Source: Paenibacillaceae bacterium
Lineage (GTDB): Bacteria > Bacillota > Bacilli > Paenibacillales > NBRC-103111
NCBI GenBank assembly: GCA_029256185.1
Contig: JAQSYI010000025.1
Location: forward strand, 1 to 64,000
Direction of reading: 5' to 3'
Length of the DNA: 64,000 nucleotides
Shown here: positions 42,550 to 51,884 of the stretch, piece by piece
Layout of the letters: each line of letters starts with the position of its first letter
How positions within the stretch are numbered: position 1 is the first letter of the stretch
Notes under the pieces: generated by a model
The model's input: the letters and a program-made list of their open reading frames with translations, nothing else
Database searches by the model: none
Told to the model about the DNA's origin: nothing
Program-made: the position numbers and the translations under genes

Positions 42550-44745
42550 ATGAAAGCCAAATTATTTATCATTTCCAGTCTGTTGTTCACCGTCGTTTGG
42601 GCCGCGGGAAGATTTCTTCTGCTTCGGGAAAGCCGGCTTCTTCAATTTAATATGGACCTGCTTGCAGCAGTAGGCGCAGATTTGTTTTTTGCAGCGTTTA
42701 TCATTGCATTGGTTTATGTCTCGAAGAAAGTGAACAGGGTGATTCCCTATGTGATCACATTGCCCCTGATGCTGCTGTTCCTATCCAATATGGAATATAT
42801 CTACGCGTTGGGCGATGTGATCAATTTGCGGGATATGTTTTACGCCGCGGATACCCGCTTTGTGCAAGGCACTCTATCCCACCTCAGCTTCCCTGTATAC
42901 AGCGTGCTGCTTCTGGCCAGTCTGATTTTCTTGATTGTATCCGTGGACCGGCGGAGAATCGTTTTCCGCTCTTACAGAGCAACGCTCAGGCAGCTTATCC
43001 TTTACGGTGTCGTTTTGCTGACGGCGGAGACGGGCTTCATTTTCCTGATGGGGAACAATTGGGAGAGGGTCAGCTTGGTGCAGGCCTCCCTTCATAATGG
43101 CATGAACGACCTGTTTTACCGGGATGAGATTGTATTTGCCGATTTTCCCGGCGATATCGACAGCCAAATATACGGGGTATCTCATATCAACGATGGCACT
43201 GCGCTGCTGCCGCCAGCATCCGATCATCCGAAGAATATTCTGGTTGTTGCGATGGAAGGGATTCCGGGAGCTTATCTTCAGGGAAACCAGCAGTATTTTG
43301 CCACGGATCATAAAATTCAGCTTACAAGCCTGGAGCGGATCAAGGACCATACGCTCGCCGTTCCCAACTTTCTTACCCATAACAATCAGACCATCAGAGG
43401 GCTGTACTCGCTGCTGAGCGGAGGGTATCCTAAGCTGGACGCTTCTACGCCGGATGCTTATGAGTACATCCAGAATCCGCAGAGTGTGAGCATGCTGCCG
43501 CAGGAGCTGAAGGCCAGAGGATATCAGACGGCTTTCATCCAAGCGGCGCCGCTGGACTATATGTCCAAGGACCAATTCATGAGCACCGCGGGCTTTGACA
43601 CCATTATCGGCTCGGAGGGCTTTCAGTCGTCCATTTCATTCGGCTGGGGAATAGATGACGGAGCCTTCTTCGACCAGGTTCCCGCTTATCTGGAGGAGCT
43701 TGATCAGGGGGAAGCCCCTTGGTTTGCTACCTTGCTCACCGTGGGAACCCATCATCCCTATGCACTCCCGCCGGAATTCGAGCAGCGTTATCCGGACCGG
43801 AAGGAAGCGGCTGTCCGGTATCTGGATGAGTCCCTTGCCAAATTCATTGACTACCTGCAAGCCTCGGATGTGGGCAAGGACACACTGGTGATCTTCACAT
43901 CGGATGAATCCCATGGCGTTACCGGCCAGCCTTACGGCTCCAACTGGGGCCTGTGCCTGGTTTATTCCCCCTCCATCGCAGGGGAGATTGTCAATGAAGG
44001 GATATACGGACTGAAGGATCTGAAGGGCTCCATTCTGGATTATGTGGATCAGGAGAGGGAATCGGAAGACTTGGGACGCAGCATCTTCCGGGCTTATAAC
44101 ACGGAGGAGCCGATCCTGTTTGCCAGCCACTACAGCGGAGATGTGTTTTATTTGGCCGACAAGGGAGAGGTCTTCCAGTTGGACAGCAGAAACCGGCTGT
44201 ATGCGATCCATTCGGCCAACGGACAGTTATTCTCGCAGAACTATACCCGGACGCGAATATCCGACAATACGATGCAGCTCAGTCTGACCATGTATAAGCA
44301 GTACCTGAACCAACCGCTGATAGATCCTTATCAAGAGCTGGTTATCATAAGCGACAAGCAGTACGAAGCAGGATGGGGAGAGTATTTCTCCATCACCGGC
44401 GGCCAGTATCTGACCCTTCCGGCCCGGTCGTATGTCACCATCACGATGGATTATGAATTTATTGAGCCGACTGATGGAGATGAGATCACCTTTTACTTGG
44501 ATGCGGAGCAGAATCAGGAGCGCCTGGGAAGAAAGACGGTGGATTCCTCCATGCCTGGTCAGGGTAAGCTGGTTTATACCTTCTACAATGAAGAGGAAAG
44601 AGGCTCCTATAATTTCACATTGAGGGCCAGTCTGTTCGCCGAATCGGGCAGGCTGCGGGTGAACCGGCTGTCCGTTGATTTTCCTGCGGAGCTGCCGGAG
44701 AAGGACCCTGCCGCTTCCGAATTCGAGATCTATAGCGAGATGTAA
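42550..44745 (+). CDS. LTA synthase-like membrane phosphotransferase/sulfatase-fold enzyme
   Basis: A 731-residue protein. Five N-terminal helices lie in about 1-165, then an extracellular alkaline-phosphatase-superfamily domain. Likely metal and catalytic residues are E236 (VAMEGIPG), nucleophile T281 (NNQTIRGLYSLLSGGYP), and D452/H455 (SDESHG). Residues about 560-731 form a beta-rich C-terminal extension not found in standard lipoteichoic acid synthases (about 640 residues). It may transfer glycerol-phosphate or a related group to wall polymers or glycans. AAAGGAGCGCC precedes the ATG. Confidence 0.78.
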   Translation: MKAKLFIISSLLFTVVWAAGRFLLLRESRLLQFNMDLLAAVGADLFFAAFIIALVYVSKKVNRVIPYVITLPLMLLFLSNMEYIYALGDVINLRDMFYAADTRFVQGTLSHLSFPVYSVLLLASLIFLIVSVDRRRIVFRSYRATLRQLILYGVVLLTAETGFIFLMGNNWERVSLVQASLHNGMNDLFYRDEIVFADFPGDIDSQIYGVSHINDGTALLPPASDHPKNILVVAMEGIPGAYLQGNQQYFATDHKIQLTSLERIKDHTLAVPNFLTHNNQTIRGLYSLLSGGYPKLDASTPDAYEYIQNPQSVSMLPQELKARGYQTAFIQAAPLDYMSKDQFMSTAGFDTIIGSEGFQSSISFGWGIDDGAFFDQVPAYLEELDQGEAPWFATLLTVGTHHPYALPPEFEQRYPDRKEAAVRYLDESLAKFIDYLQASDVGKDTLVIFTSDESHGVTGQPYGSNWGLCLVYSPSIAGEIVNEGIYGLKDLKGSILDYVDQERESEDLGRSIFRAYNTEEPILFASHYSGDVFYLADKGEVFQLDSRNRLYAIHSANGQLFSQNYTRTRISDNTMQLSLTMYKQYLNQPLIDPYQELVIISDKQYEAGWGEYFSITGGQYLTLPARSYVTITMDYEFIEPTDGDEITFYLDAEQNQERLGRKTVDSSMPGQGKLVYTFYNEEERGSYNFTLRASLFAESGRLRVNRLSVDFPAELPEKDPAASEFEIYSEM

Positions 44746-44797
44746 GAGGCTGTTCAAAAAGCCCCCTTTGATGACGAAGCGAATCGGGAAGCAGAAA

Positions 44798-45640
44798 TTA
44801 TATTTTCCTAAACTCCCGCGGCGGCAAGCCGGTATGGTTGGCGAAGACGCGGCCGAAGTACAGCGGGTCCTGAAACCCGACCTGGCGCGCCACCTCGCAG
44901 ATGGTCATCCCCGTATTCTGCAAGAGCTGCTTCGCCTGGTCGAGACGGATATTGGTGATATACTGCGTAGGAGTGTAGCCGGCAACCTGCTTAAAAACAG
45001 TGGAGAAATAGCTGGGAGACAGAGAGGCGATTTCCGCCAGCGTCTCTCTCTCCAGCGGCTCTGCATAATTCTTCTTGATATAATCCATGCAAATCTTGAT
45101 GTGGCTATAGACGTGGTTCCCTGACAGCGACTGTGTATGCAGCATGATCGCCTCATCTAACACCTGCTGGAAAACAAGACGCGACTTCCACTCATAGCCG
45201 GCATGCTTGCTGCGCCACAATTCGTACAGATTGCCCATCAATTTGGCTGTGTTGTGAATATCGGGCGCTTGCAGCACCGGGGGTAGGGGCAGGCAAGGCT
45301 CCTCCGGCGGAACGCATGTTACTGCATCGCCCTCCCAATCCAGCAGCACATAATTATAATGAACGGAATAAAAGCGCAACGGATTGTTTGGTTTCGTTGT
45401 CAACCGGATCTTGCTTCCGATTCGAAAATAGAAAAACGTCCCCGGTACAATGGCGTGGGATACATCATCAGCCTCCAGATTTCCTTCCCCTTCAAAGGCA
45501 AACATAAAATTTCTGCGGCTGGTCGAGGGCAGGTAAAACACAAACAATCCTTGCTGTTTGTCCCAACTCCAAAACGATTGTTCCCGCAGGACAACGTTAA
45601 TTATCCGAGGGTGAAAGCGGGAGAAAAAAATGTTATCCAT
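44798..45640 (-). CDS. Cytosolic AraC-family regulator (cupin plus HTH)
   Basis: A 280-residue soluble regulator. The N-terminal sugar-binding cupin lies at about 30-130. The C-terminal double helix-turn-helix lies at about 180-278 (LAEIASLSPSYFSTVFKQVA, ICEVARQVGFQDPLYFGRVF, LPPREFRKI). An AAGGTGA ribosome site precedes the ATG. It is divergent from the secreted lyase gene, which it may control; an inverted repeat and a cre-like site lie between them. Confidence 0.88.
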   Translation of the reverse strand: MDNIFFSRFHPRIINVVLREQSFWSWDKQQGLFVFYLPSTSRRNFMFAFEGEGNLEADDVSHAIVPGTFFYFRIGSKIRLTTKPNNPLRFYSVHYNYVLLDWEGDAVTCVPPEEPCLPLPPVLQAPDIHNTAKLMGNLYELWRSKHAGYEWKSRLVFQQVLDEAIMLHTQSLSGNHVYSHIKICMDYIKKNYAEPLERETLAEIASLSPSYFSTVFKQVAGYTPTQYITNIRLDQAKQLLQNTGMTICEVARQVGFQDPLYFGRVFANHTGLPPREFRKI

Positions 45641-45685
45641 TTTGTTTCACCTCATCATGTATCGTCAAAATGAATTGGTCTTATT

Positions 45686-45741
45686 TACCAGTATAAGCCT
45701 TCTTTCCAGGTTGGGAATGTGCATTTGAATACTAACTGGTA
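45686..45741. promoter_or_regulatory. Inverted repeat, possible AraC operator
   Basis: TACCAGT (45686-45692) and ACTGGTA (45735-45741) form a perfect 7-bp inverted pair 42 bp apart in the divergent intergenic region. Widely spaced half-sites fit AraC-type looping, but this is inference. The 365-bp gap 45641-46005 holds no gene. Confidence 0.35.
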
Positions 45742-45857
45742 GATTTGTATAGTTATTTTGAGCACCAGACCCCTTTATTCGTCCGTCTCCGGTTTTTTCT
45801 CCATATAATAGAACCTGCCTCCATTTACAAATATTATAATTTCTCTCATACTCATTT

Positions 45858-45872
45858 ATGGAAGCGCTTCAT
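45858..45872 (+). promoter_or_regulatory. cre-like CcpA site upstream of the lyase gene
   Basis: ATGGAAGCGCTTCAT matches the WTGNAANCGNWNNCW consensus at 14 of 15 positions and is centred on the palindrome GAAGCGCTTC. TATAAT boxes lie at 45805-45810 and 45836-45841, so a bound repressor would overlap early transcription. Confidence 0.55.
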
Positions 45873-46005
45873 ATTATTCGAGGGCTAAATCATCATGGAT
45901 CAATCGCAAGAAAGAAGGGAGGCCAGCATCGCAACAGGATAGCAACCGGTTTGGAAGAGGATAGCATGACGATGCTCACTCATTATAGGAATGGGAGGTA
46001 CGATG

Positions 46006-48945
46006 ATGAAGGGGATAATCTGGAGGAAGACGAAGTCCCTGTCCGTCCGCTGGCTGCTGCTGTTGGCGGGACTGTGCGCTATATGGATCACATCTGGACA
46101 GGAGCCTGTCTATGCAGAGCCGATGCAGATCATCGACGAGCACACCGATCTTACGAAAATATTCGAAAAGGTGAATGTGGCCAATTCGAGCAGCAAGCCT
46201 CACCTCTACAATGGAGACGGCAGCCGGATGTACAAGCTGTCCCACAGCGAGGCTTACGTTATTTACAAGGTGCCCAATGACAACGTGCAGCAAATGACGG
46301 GCTTCCGGATCGACAGCTGGTACCATTACACTGTACCGGGCCACACGCCGGGCGATATGCAGTTTGCTGTATCCGCGGACAATATGACCTATACGGCATA
46401 TGCGAATGTGGCCAAAACAATCATTTTGGACCCGCCGCCGCAAAGCGGCTGGCATCATTACATTTGGGAAGCGGACAATCTGCCTGTTGGCACCCGCTAT
46501 CTGAAAATCATTTACGGCAATACGACACCCCATCCGGAATCCTGGTCCGTACAGCTGGGACGGACCGTAATCGAAATAGAGGACAATATGCGGGACGTTC
46601 TGGAGTATGAGCTGGAAGCGGCGGCGGAGTTGCTTAATACGCCTCCGGGCACAATGCCCGGGTGGGCGACTGATGCTCTGGAAGCGGCCATTCAAGCCGG
46701 ATGGCAGGTGGCCAATGATCCGAATGCAGGGGAGAGTGACTATCAGCTGGCATATGACAATGTGCGGTTGGCTATGGAGCAGTTCCTCGCCTCGCAGATT
46801 TATAACTTGAACTGGCCGGAAGCGGCGGCCATCACGGCAGCAAGCTCCGGTTTGACCCAGCTGACACTGAGCTGGCCTCAGGTGACGGAGCATGCTGCGA
46901 TGCCGGATACCGTATACCGGCTATACCGCAATGATGAGCTTGCGGCGACGGTCACAGGCACTACCTACACGATTACCGGACTCCGTCCGCAAACGGCTTA
47001 CTCCTTCCATGTTATTGCCGGAGGAAGCGGCGGCGATTCGCCGGTGCTGGGTCCCGTGGAGCTGGCTACGGATGATGTGCCGCCGGTGCCGGCGGTGGAC
47101 CTCAGTACGCTTAATGTGAATGATTTTGATGATACCGATTTTATCCGCCCGCAAACATGGGTGAATGATGTGCGCTCCATGCTGTACTATTTCAAGCATT
47201 TCTCCACGGTGGCCAATGCCGTGCGGCTGGATGAACCGAATCGCGGCTATATCGATATTGTCGTGCACCGCAGTCCGGCCAAGAACAATCCGTACAACGC
47301 CCGCGTGCAGGAGAATCATCTGTGGCTGGCTTACTTTTATACCCATCAGGCGCCGTGGAACTTGTATTACGGCATGCCGGAGGTGAAAATCCGGCTGGAA
47401 GCCGTCTTGGAGCATCTGCTGCTGCTGCAAAACAGCACCGGCGCATTCTCCGTGGATTCGTGGGGGCAAAGCAGCTTGGCAGGCACTTCGTTTGCCGTTC
47501 AGTATATGGGCCAAACCGTGAGGCTGCTGCAGGAGGCCAAGGCGGCGAACCCGGCTTTTGTCTCCATAGACGAGGATTTGTTTGACCGGCTGGTGGCTTC
47601 GTACCGCAAGGGGCTTTGGCTGGTCATGGACAGCGAGGCCTTCTGGACCCACGGCTCCAAGTATACGAACCAGTACACCCTTATCTGGTCAAGCGCTGCG
47701 GCCTACTTGGCTTACTATCCGGATGCCCAAATTGAGCAAAAAATGCGCGACCGGTTCGCCGCCTCAGCCGCCAGCTTTATCAGCCCGGCCGGATTTTATT
47801 ATGAACACAACTCCTATGATATGGGCTACAACCTGGGCGTTCACTTCCAGAATATGATGGCGGATTACTATTACTTCAAGGATACCGATCTTGACGCGGA
47901 TATGCTGGACACGGAGAGCGCCTTTATTGAATGGCTGACGTACAATATGGTCATTGAGCCGGATGGTTCATTCTTTACCACCAACTCTGCGCCGGCATCC
48001 CGTACCGGTTCCTCTCATATTGAGCGCAAGGATTTGCCGTTGGCAGAGAAATTGCCCATTGCGCGCGCCTTCGTCAAGACGCAGGAGGAGGTTGCCGCAG
48101 AGATCGCCGCGGGCAAGGCGGATCTGACGACCGGCACACTGGATTATGTGCCGCCGCTCTCGCTTAATGGAGAGAATTCCTACAATCCGTATGGCCTGTA
48201 TAACCGGATTATGTACCGCTATTATCCTACGGAAACCGAGCGGGCCGCGGCCATCGGCCAACTGCCGTATATGGCAAGCGACCGGTTCAACCATCAGCGG
48301 GTGGACAGTGCCAGCCGCAGCGGGCTGGAGTTTACGTATGTGCGTAGGCCGAATTATTATGCGACCTTCAATGCCGGCACCGCCACTGCCAGCACTCAGG
48401 CGTTCGGCCTGGGACTTGTCTGGCATCCCGACGGAGGCATTATGATCTCCAGCCAATCCGAGCATTCCACCGCAACCTCGACGAGAGATTTGTCATGGGG
48501 GACAAGAGCGGATTCCAATGTGCGCGTCTACGAGAGCGGCAATGTGAATCCGGCTTACCAAGTGAACGGGCTGGCGCATACGCCAACGGTGGGATACGGC
48601 GATCTGGCAGCGGGTGAGGTCAGTCTTTCCTACAGCCTGGGAACATCCGGAGGCAGCAAGACCGTTGCATTCGCGGAAAACGGGCTGCAGGTGGAGGTAT
48701 CCCATGCCGGGGCGTTCACGGAGCAGATTCCGCTGATTATCAAGGACGGCGACGTGATCGATGTGCAGCAAGGGATCGTCACGGTGACCAGAGGCGATGT
48801 GGTGATGACCGTTTCCTTTGACGGGACTGCCACGGCAGCGGTGACTCCCAGGTCCTTCAATATTTTCGGCAACCAGCTGCAGATGCTGACGCTTGCGGCG
48901 AGCGGTTCCCTGGATTACTCGATTACTCTTTCGGTGACGGAGTAA
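46006..48945 (+). CDS. Secreted polysaccharide-lyase-like protein with FN3 domain
   Basis: A 979-residue exported protein. Signal peptide (VRWLLLLAGLCAIWITSG...VYA) at about 1-37; discoidin/carbohydrate-binding-like domain at about 40-195; FIVAR-like helical spacer at about 200-265; FN3 domain at about 270-355. Then a large alpha-toroid followed by a beta-sandwich, as in heparinase/alginate/PL8-type lyases. Candidate catalytic segment: FYYEHNSYDMGYNLGVHFQN (His/Tyr). The family number cannot be fixed. The ATG at 46006 (second of two adjacent) lies 7 nt after GGGAGG. Confidence 0.68.
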   Translation: MKGIIWRKTKSLSVRWLLLLAGLCAIWITSGQEPVYAEPMQIIDEHTDLTKIFEKVNVANSSSKPHLYNGDGSRMYKLSHSEAYVIYKVPNDNVQQMTGFRIDSWYHYTVPGHTPGDMQFAVSADNMTYTAYANVAKTIILDPPPQSGWHHYIWEADNLPVGTRYLKIIYGNTTPHPESWSVQLGRTVIEIEDNMRDVLEYELEAAAELLNTPPGTMPGWATDALEAAIQAGWQVANDPNAGESDYQLAYDNVRLAMEQFLASQIYNLNWPEAAAITAASSGLTQLTLSWPQVTEHAAMPDTVYRLYRNDELAATVTGTTYTITGLRPQTAYSFHVIAGGSGGDSPVLGPVELATDDVPPVPAVDLSTLNVNDFDDTDFIRPQTWVNDVRSMLYYFKHFSTVANAVRLDEPNRGYIDIVVHRSPAKNNPYNARVQENHLWLAYFYTHQAPWNLYYGMPEVKIRLEAVLEHLLLLQNSTGAFSVDSWGQSSLAGTSFAVQYMGQTVRLLQEAKAANPAFVSIDEDLFDRLVASYRKGLWLVMDSEAFWTHGSKYTNQYTLIWSSAAAYLAYYPDAQIEQKMRDRFAASAASFISPAGFYYEHNSYDMGYNLGVHFQNMMADYYYFKDTDLDADMLDTESAFIEWLTYNMVIEPDGSFFTTNSAPASRTGSSHIERKDLPLAEKLPIARAFVKTQEEVAAEIAAGKADLTTGTLDYVPPLSLNGENSYNPYGLYNRIMYRYYPTETERAAAIGQLPYMASDRFNHQRVDSASRSGLEFTYVRRPNYYATFNAGTATASTQAFGLGLVWHPDGGIMISSQSEHSTATSTRDLSWGTRADSNVRVYESGNVNPAYQVNGLAHTPTVGYGDLAAGEVSLSYSLGTSGGSKTVAFAENGLQVEVSHAGAFTEQIPLIIKDGDVIDVQQGIVTVTRGDVVMTVSFDGTATAAVTPRSFNIFGNQLQMLTLAASGSLDYSITLSVTE

Positions 48946-49085
48946 CTGCGGATGAAGGCATTCGGTTCTGTTCCACCGGTTAAAAGGCCGGCAGGGACAG
49001 ACCGACTGCCTGGGGTAACTCGATTGGCGACTACCTGGGGCAGACAGACTCCTTGTGCCAAGCGGCTATCTGGAATAGATCGACG

Positions 49086-49265
49086 AACTGCAAAAATACA
49101 GTTTTTTCGGCTGGATAAGGGCAAATCGGCGTCACAGCCTGCAAAAATACAGGCTTTTGGGGTTTTTGGAGAGGAAAGAAGGGAGAAATGGGGCTGCTGC
49201 CTGTATTATTGCAGTTTGTTGTCTCCATGGCGGGGAGCCAGACAAAAAAGATGTATTTTTGCAGT
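49086..49265. repeat. Family of CTGCAAAAATACAG stem-loops, four copies
   Basis: Plus-strand copies: AACTGCAAAAATACAGTT (49086-49103) and GCCTGCAAAAATACAGGC (49137-49154). Inverted, less perfect copies: CTGTATTATTGCAG (49201-49214) and ATGTATTTTTGCAGT (49251-49265). The two best copies keep the loop CAAAAATA, while the outer stem bases change in a compensating way (AA/TT versus GC/GC). They lie in the 500-bp gap 48946-49445, which has no convincing gene. Confidence 0.7.
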
Positions 49266-49288
49266 TTGCTCCCCAAGCTCCTATCCGG

Positions 49289-49372
49289 CGCACGCAAATT
49301 TCTCTCCAGCACCAAGCCCCTTTTCAGCGTCCACGCAAACTTCTCTCTGGTACCACCCAAGTGTGTTTTCAG
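49289..49372 (+). repeat. Imperfect direct repeat of ~40 bp
   Basis: CACGCAAATTTCTCTCCAGC...CCCCTTTTCAG (49289-49327) recurs with changes as CACGCAAACTTCTCTCTGGT...GTGTTTTCAG (49328-49372). Confidence 0.5.
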
Positions 49373-49409
49373 ACAAAGGGAAAATAATACGGTGGCAGGG
49401 CGAACCTAA

Positions 49410-49444
49410 AAAGAACCTGGCGGTGTACTTCCGCCAGGTTCTTT
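49410..49444 (-). terminator. Terminator of hemL
   Basis: A perfect 14-bp stem, AAAGAACCTGGCGG/CCGCCAGGTTCTTT with a 7-nt loop, lies 2 bp past the hemL stop and is followed on the minus strand by TTAGG. A decayed look-alike (GAACTGACGG...CCGCCAGGTTTTC) lies at 38359-38387. Confidence 0.88.
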
Positions 49445-49445
49445 G

Positions 49446-50807
49446 TCAGTGCTGTTTCATGATCCGGAACGCCTCTTCCGCGGCGGCGATGGTGAAGTCC
49501 ACATCGGCCTCCGTGTGGGCTACGGTCAGGAACCAGGCCTCGTACTTGGACGGGGCCAGACAGACGCCGCGGTCGAGCATGAGGCGGAAGAACTGGGCGA
49601 ACTGCTCCCCGTCCGTGTCCTGGGCCTCCGCGTAGTTGCCGACTGGATGGGCGCAGAAGTGGGTGGAGAAGGCGCCGCGAATCCGGTTTAGCGTGAGCGG
49701 GATGCCGTTTCCTGCGGCGGCAGCGGTGAGGCCGGCGGCCAGGCGGGCGGCCAGGGCATCCAGCCTGTCGTAGGTGCCCGGTTCCCGGAGCACCGCCAGA
49801 CAGGCGATGCCTGCGGAGATGGAGGCAGGGTTGCCTGCCATGGTGCCGGCCTGATAGGCCGGTCCCAGGGGCGCAACCTTCGCCATAATCTCCGCCCGCC
49901 CGCCGTAGGCGCCGATGGGCAGCCCGCCGCCGATGATCTTGCCGAGGGCGGTCAGATCGGGCTCGATCGCGGCGAACGCCGCTTCCCTGGCGGCTGCGTC
50001 GTCGCTTGCCCTCACCGCCTCCGGCAGCAAACCCTCGAAGGTCTGCGCCGAGCCGTAGTGGAAGCGGAACGCAGTGATCACCTCGTCATAGATGACGAGT
50101 GATCCGTGCTCCCGCGCCAGACGGCACAGCCCTTCCAGATAGCCCGGCTCCGGCATGACCATGCCGAAGTTGCCCACGATGGGCTCCACCATCACCGCAG
50201 CGGTGTCGGAGCCCCAACGCTCCAAGGCTTCACCCAGCGCCGCCAGATCGTTGAACGGCACGGTGATGACCTCCTGGGCGATGCTCGCAGGCACCCCGGC
50301 GCTGTCGGGAATCCCCAGAGTGGACGGGCCCGAGCCCGCTGCCACCAGTACCAGATCCGAGTGGCCGTGGTAGCAGCCCGCGAACTTGATGATCTTCGTA
50401 CGTCCGGTGTATGCACGGGCCACCCGGATGGTGGTCATCACCGCTTCGGTGCCCGAGTTCACGAACCTCACTTTATCCAGAGAAGGAATGGCTTCCTTCA
50501 GCATACGGGCAAATTCAATCTCCAGCTCCGTCGGCGCACCATACAGCGTGCCGTTGCGGGCAGCCTCACAGATCGCCTCCGTTACGCGGGGATGGGCATG
50601 TCCGGTAATAATCGGGCCGTAAGCGGCCAGATAATCCACATACCGGTTGCCGTCCTCATCCCAGAAATAAGCGCCCTCTCCCCGTTTCATGAACACGGGT
50701 GCGCCGCCGCCCACCGCCTTGAACGAGCGGGAGGGGCTGTTGACTCCCCCGACAATATGTTCAAGCGCCTCCTGATACAGCGCCTCCGAACGTTTGCGTG
50801 ACTTCAT
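49446..50807 (-). CDS. hemL: Glutamate-1-semialdehyde 2,1-aminomutase
   Basis: A 453-residue PLP enzyme that makes 5-aminolevulinate, the first committed precursor of heme. Signatures: GGVNSPSRSFKAVGGGAPVF, NSGTEAVMTTIRVARAYTG, YDEVITAFR, and the PLP-lysine motif GKIIGGGLPIGAYGG. It is about 20 residues longer than usual because of an Ala-rich insert (about 240-260). The ATG at 50807 has AAGGAGAG upstream; a longer frame begins ten codons earlier. It is a single gene here, not part of a hem operon. Confidence 0.93.
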   Translation of the reverse strand: MKSRKRSEALYQEALEHIVGGVNSPSRSFKAVGGGAPVFMKRGEGAYFWDEDGNRYVDYLAAYGPIITGHAHPRVTEAICEAARNGTLYGAPTELEIEFARMLKEAIPSLDKVRFVNSGTEAVMTTIRVARAYTGRTKIIKFAGCYHGHSDLVLVAAGSGPSTLGIPDSAGVPASIAQEVITVPFNDLAALGEALERWGSDTAAVMVEPIVGNFGMVMPEPGYLEGLCRLAREHGSLVIYDEVITAFRFHYGSAQTFEGLLPEAVRASDDAAAREAAFAAIEPDLTALGKIIGGGLPIGAYGGRAEIMAKVAPLGPAYQAGTMAGNPASISAGIACLAVLREPGTYDRLDALAARLAAGLTAAAAGNGIPLTLNRIRGAFSTHFCAHPVGNYAEAQDTDGEQFAQFFRLMLDRGVCLAPSKYEAWFLTVAHTEADVDFTIAAAEEAFRIMKQH

Positions 50808-51011
50808 ATTTACTCTCTCCTTCAAATTAGCCGCCATGCTCCTGCCAAATGCGCTCGATGCTGCGGCAGATTGGGGATACCCCGTCTATTGTAGCATGTT
50901 TGGCAGAAGGTGAAGAAGCTGCAGAACAAAAAGACCCTTCCTCAACCTGTTAACATGTTGGAACGGTCCCGTTATTAGCTGATCTGATCCTCATCCTGGT
51001 CTTGTCTGATC

Positions 51012-51057
51012 CCCATACCGGCCTTATGATGGACTATATGTTTGCTGCCGGTATGGG
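51012..51057 (-). terminator. Stem-loop after the lipoprotein gene
   Basis: A perfect 11-bp inverted repeat, CCCATACCGGC/GCCGGTATGGG with a 24-nt loop, lies 10 bp past the stop at 51067. No T-run follows, so terminator activity is uncertain. The rest of the 259-bp gap up to hemL shows no gene. Confidence 0.45.
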
Positions 51058-51066
51058 ACGAGCGCC

Positions 51067-51651
51067 TCAATCGGGGTTACCTATTATCATCGTTAATCGA
51101 TCAGTGATGGCGCCAATTTCATCTAAAACCCCGGATATATCCTGGTTGAAGAACTCATCGGGATTGGCAGTAATGGTATGAAGCGAAGCTTGTGAGGAGT
51201 CGTTGGATACTAAAAGGGGATGCAGCTTACCCAATTCATCAAGGATAGTATCCCATTTTTTCTTGTCGCCTTCTTTCCCATCCTCATTCCTCAGAAAATC
51301 AAAAATAAGATGCGTGCTCCCATTCACCTGCTGATTGGCTTTGATGATTGCAGAAATCTCAGCTGGTTTATTTTCAAACCATTTGCTGATGGAGGACTCC
51401 ATCCTTTTGTAATAGTCCTGGTCATTCCTTGCGATGTACCCTTCGGAATAGTGCTTCGCGCTCACTCTGTCATCCTTGTAATTCGTTAACGACAAAAAGA
51501 ATTGGGCCTCCATTTCCACCCGGTGGGCGTAGTCGCTGAATAAATTATATGGATTGTCGTAGAGCACGCTCACCTGCTCTTCTTTCACAAGAGTGGCACA
51601 TCCTGTTAACAAGAGCAATAAAACAAACAAGCAACAAGAGTATTTACGCAT
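51067..51651 (-). CDS. Hypothetical lipoprotein (194 aa)
   Basis: The signal peptide MRKYSCCLFVLLLLLTGC ends in a lipobox (Cys18), so the protein should be anchored to the outer face of the membrane. The rest is helical and acidic with no recognised domain (YSEGYIARNDQDYYKRMES, FDFLRNEDGKEGDKKKW). The ATG at 51651 has GGGAGG about 13 nt upstream; a longer frame to 51762 does not have a better site. Function unknown. Confidence 0.72.
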   Translation of the reverse strand: MRKYSCCLFVLLLLLTGCATLVKEEQVSVLYDNPYNLFSDYAHRVEMEAQFFLSLTNYKDDRVSAKHYSEGYIARNDQDYYKRMESSISKWFENKPAEISAIIKANQQVNGSTHLIFDFLRNEDGKEGDKKKWDTILDELGKLHPLLVSNDSSQASLHTITANPDEFFNQDISGVLDEIGAITDRLTMIIGNPD

Positions 51652-51884
51652 GGACTGAGATGCACCTCCCTTATAAAAGTCAGTACCTGAATCGCCGTTG
51701 TCCTGGCAGACAAGCAAGCTTGCTATGATATATGACGTTAATATCCAACAAATAGTTCCCATTTTATCTCAAAATATAAAAAGAAGGGCAGCGGAACTGC
51801 GGAAGATTTACGAATCATACCGTTTGCGGTAAGATACAGGCAGAAGCCAACGGAGTTGATGAAAGTTGATCGGAGTTGAGAGCG

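Noticed and set aside
44746..44797. GAGGCTGTTCAAAAAGCC after the LTA-synthase-like gene, which recalls some IS or MITE ends
   Set aside because: No matching inverted end or transposase nearby; it may be just a weak four-base stem.
50106..50801. 231-codon plus-strand frame antisense to hemL
   Set aside because: A shadow of hemL, which has all its catalytic motifs and a ribosome site on the minus strand.
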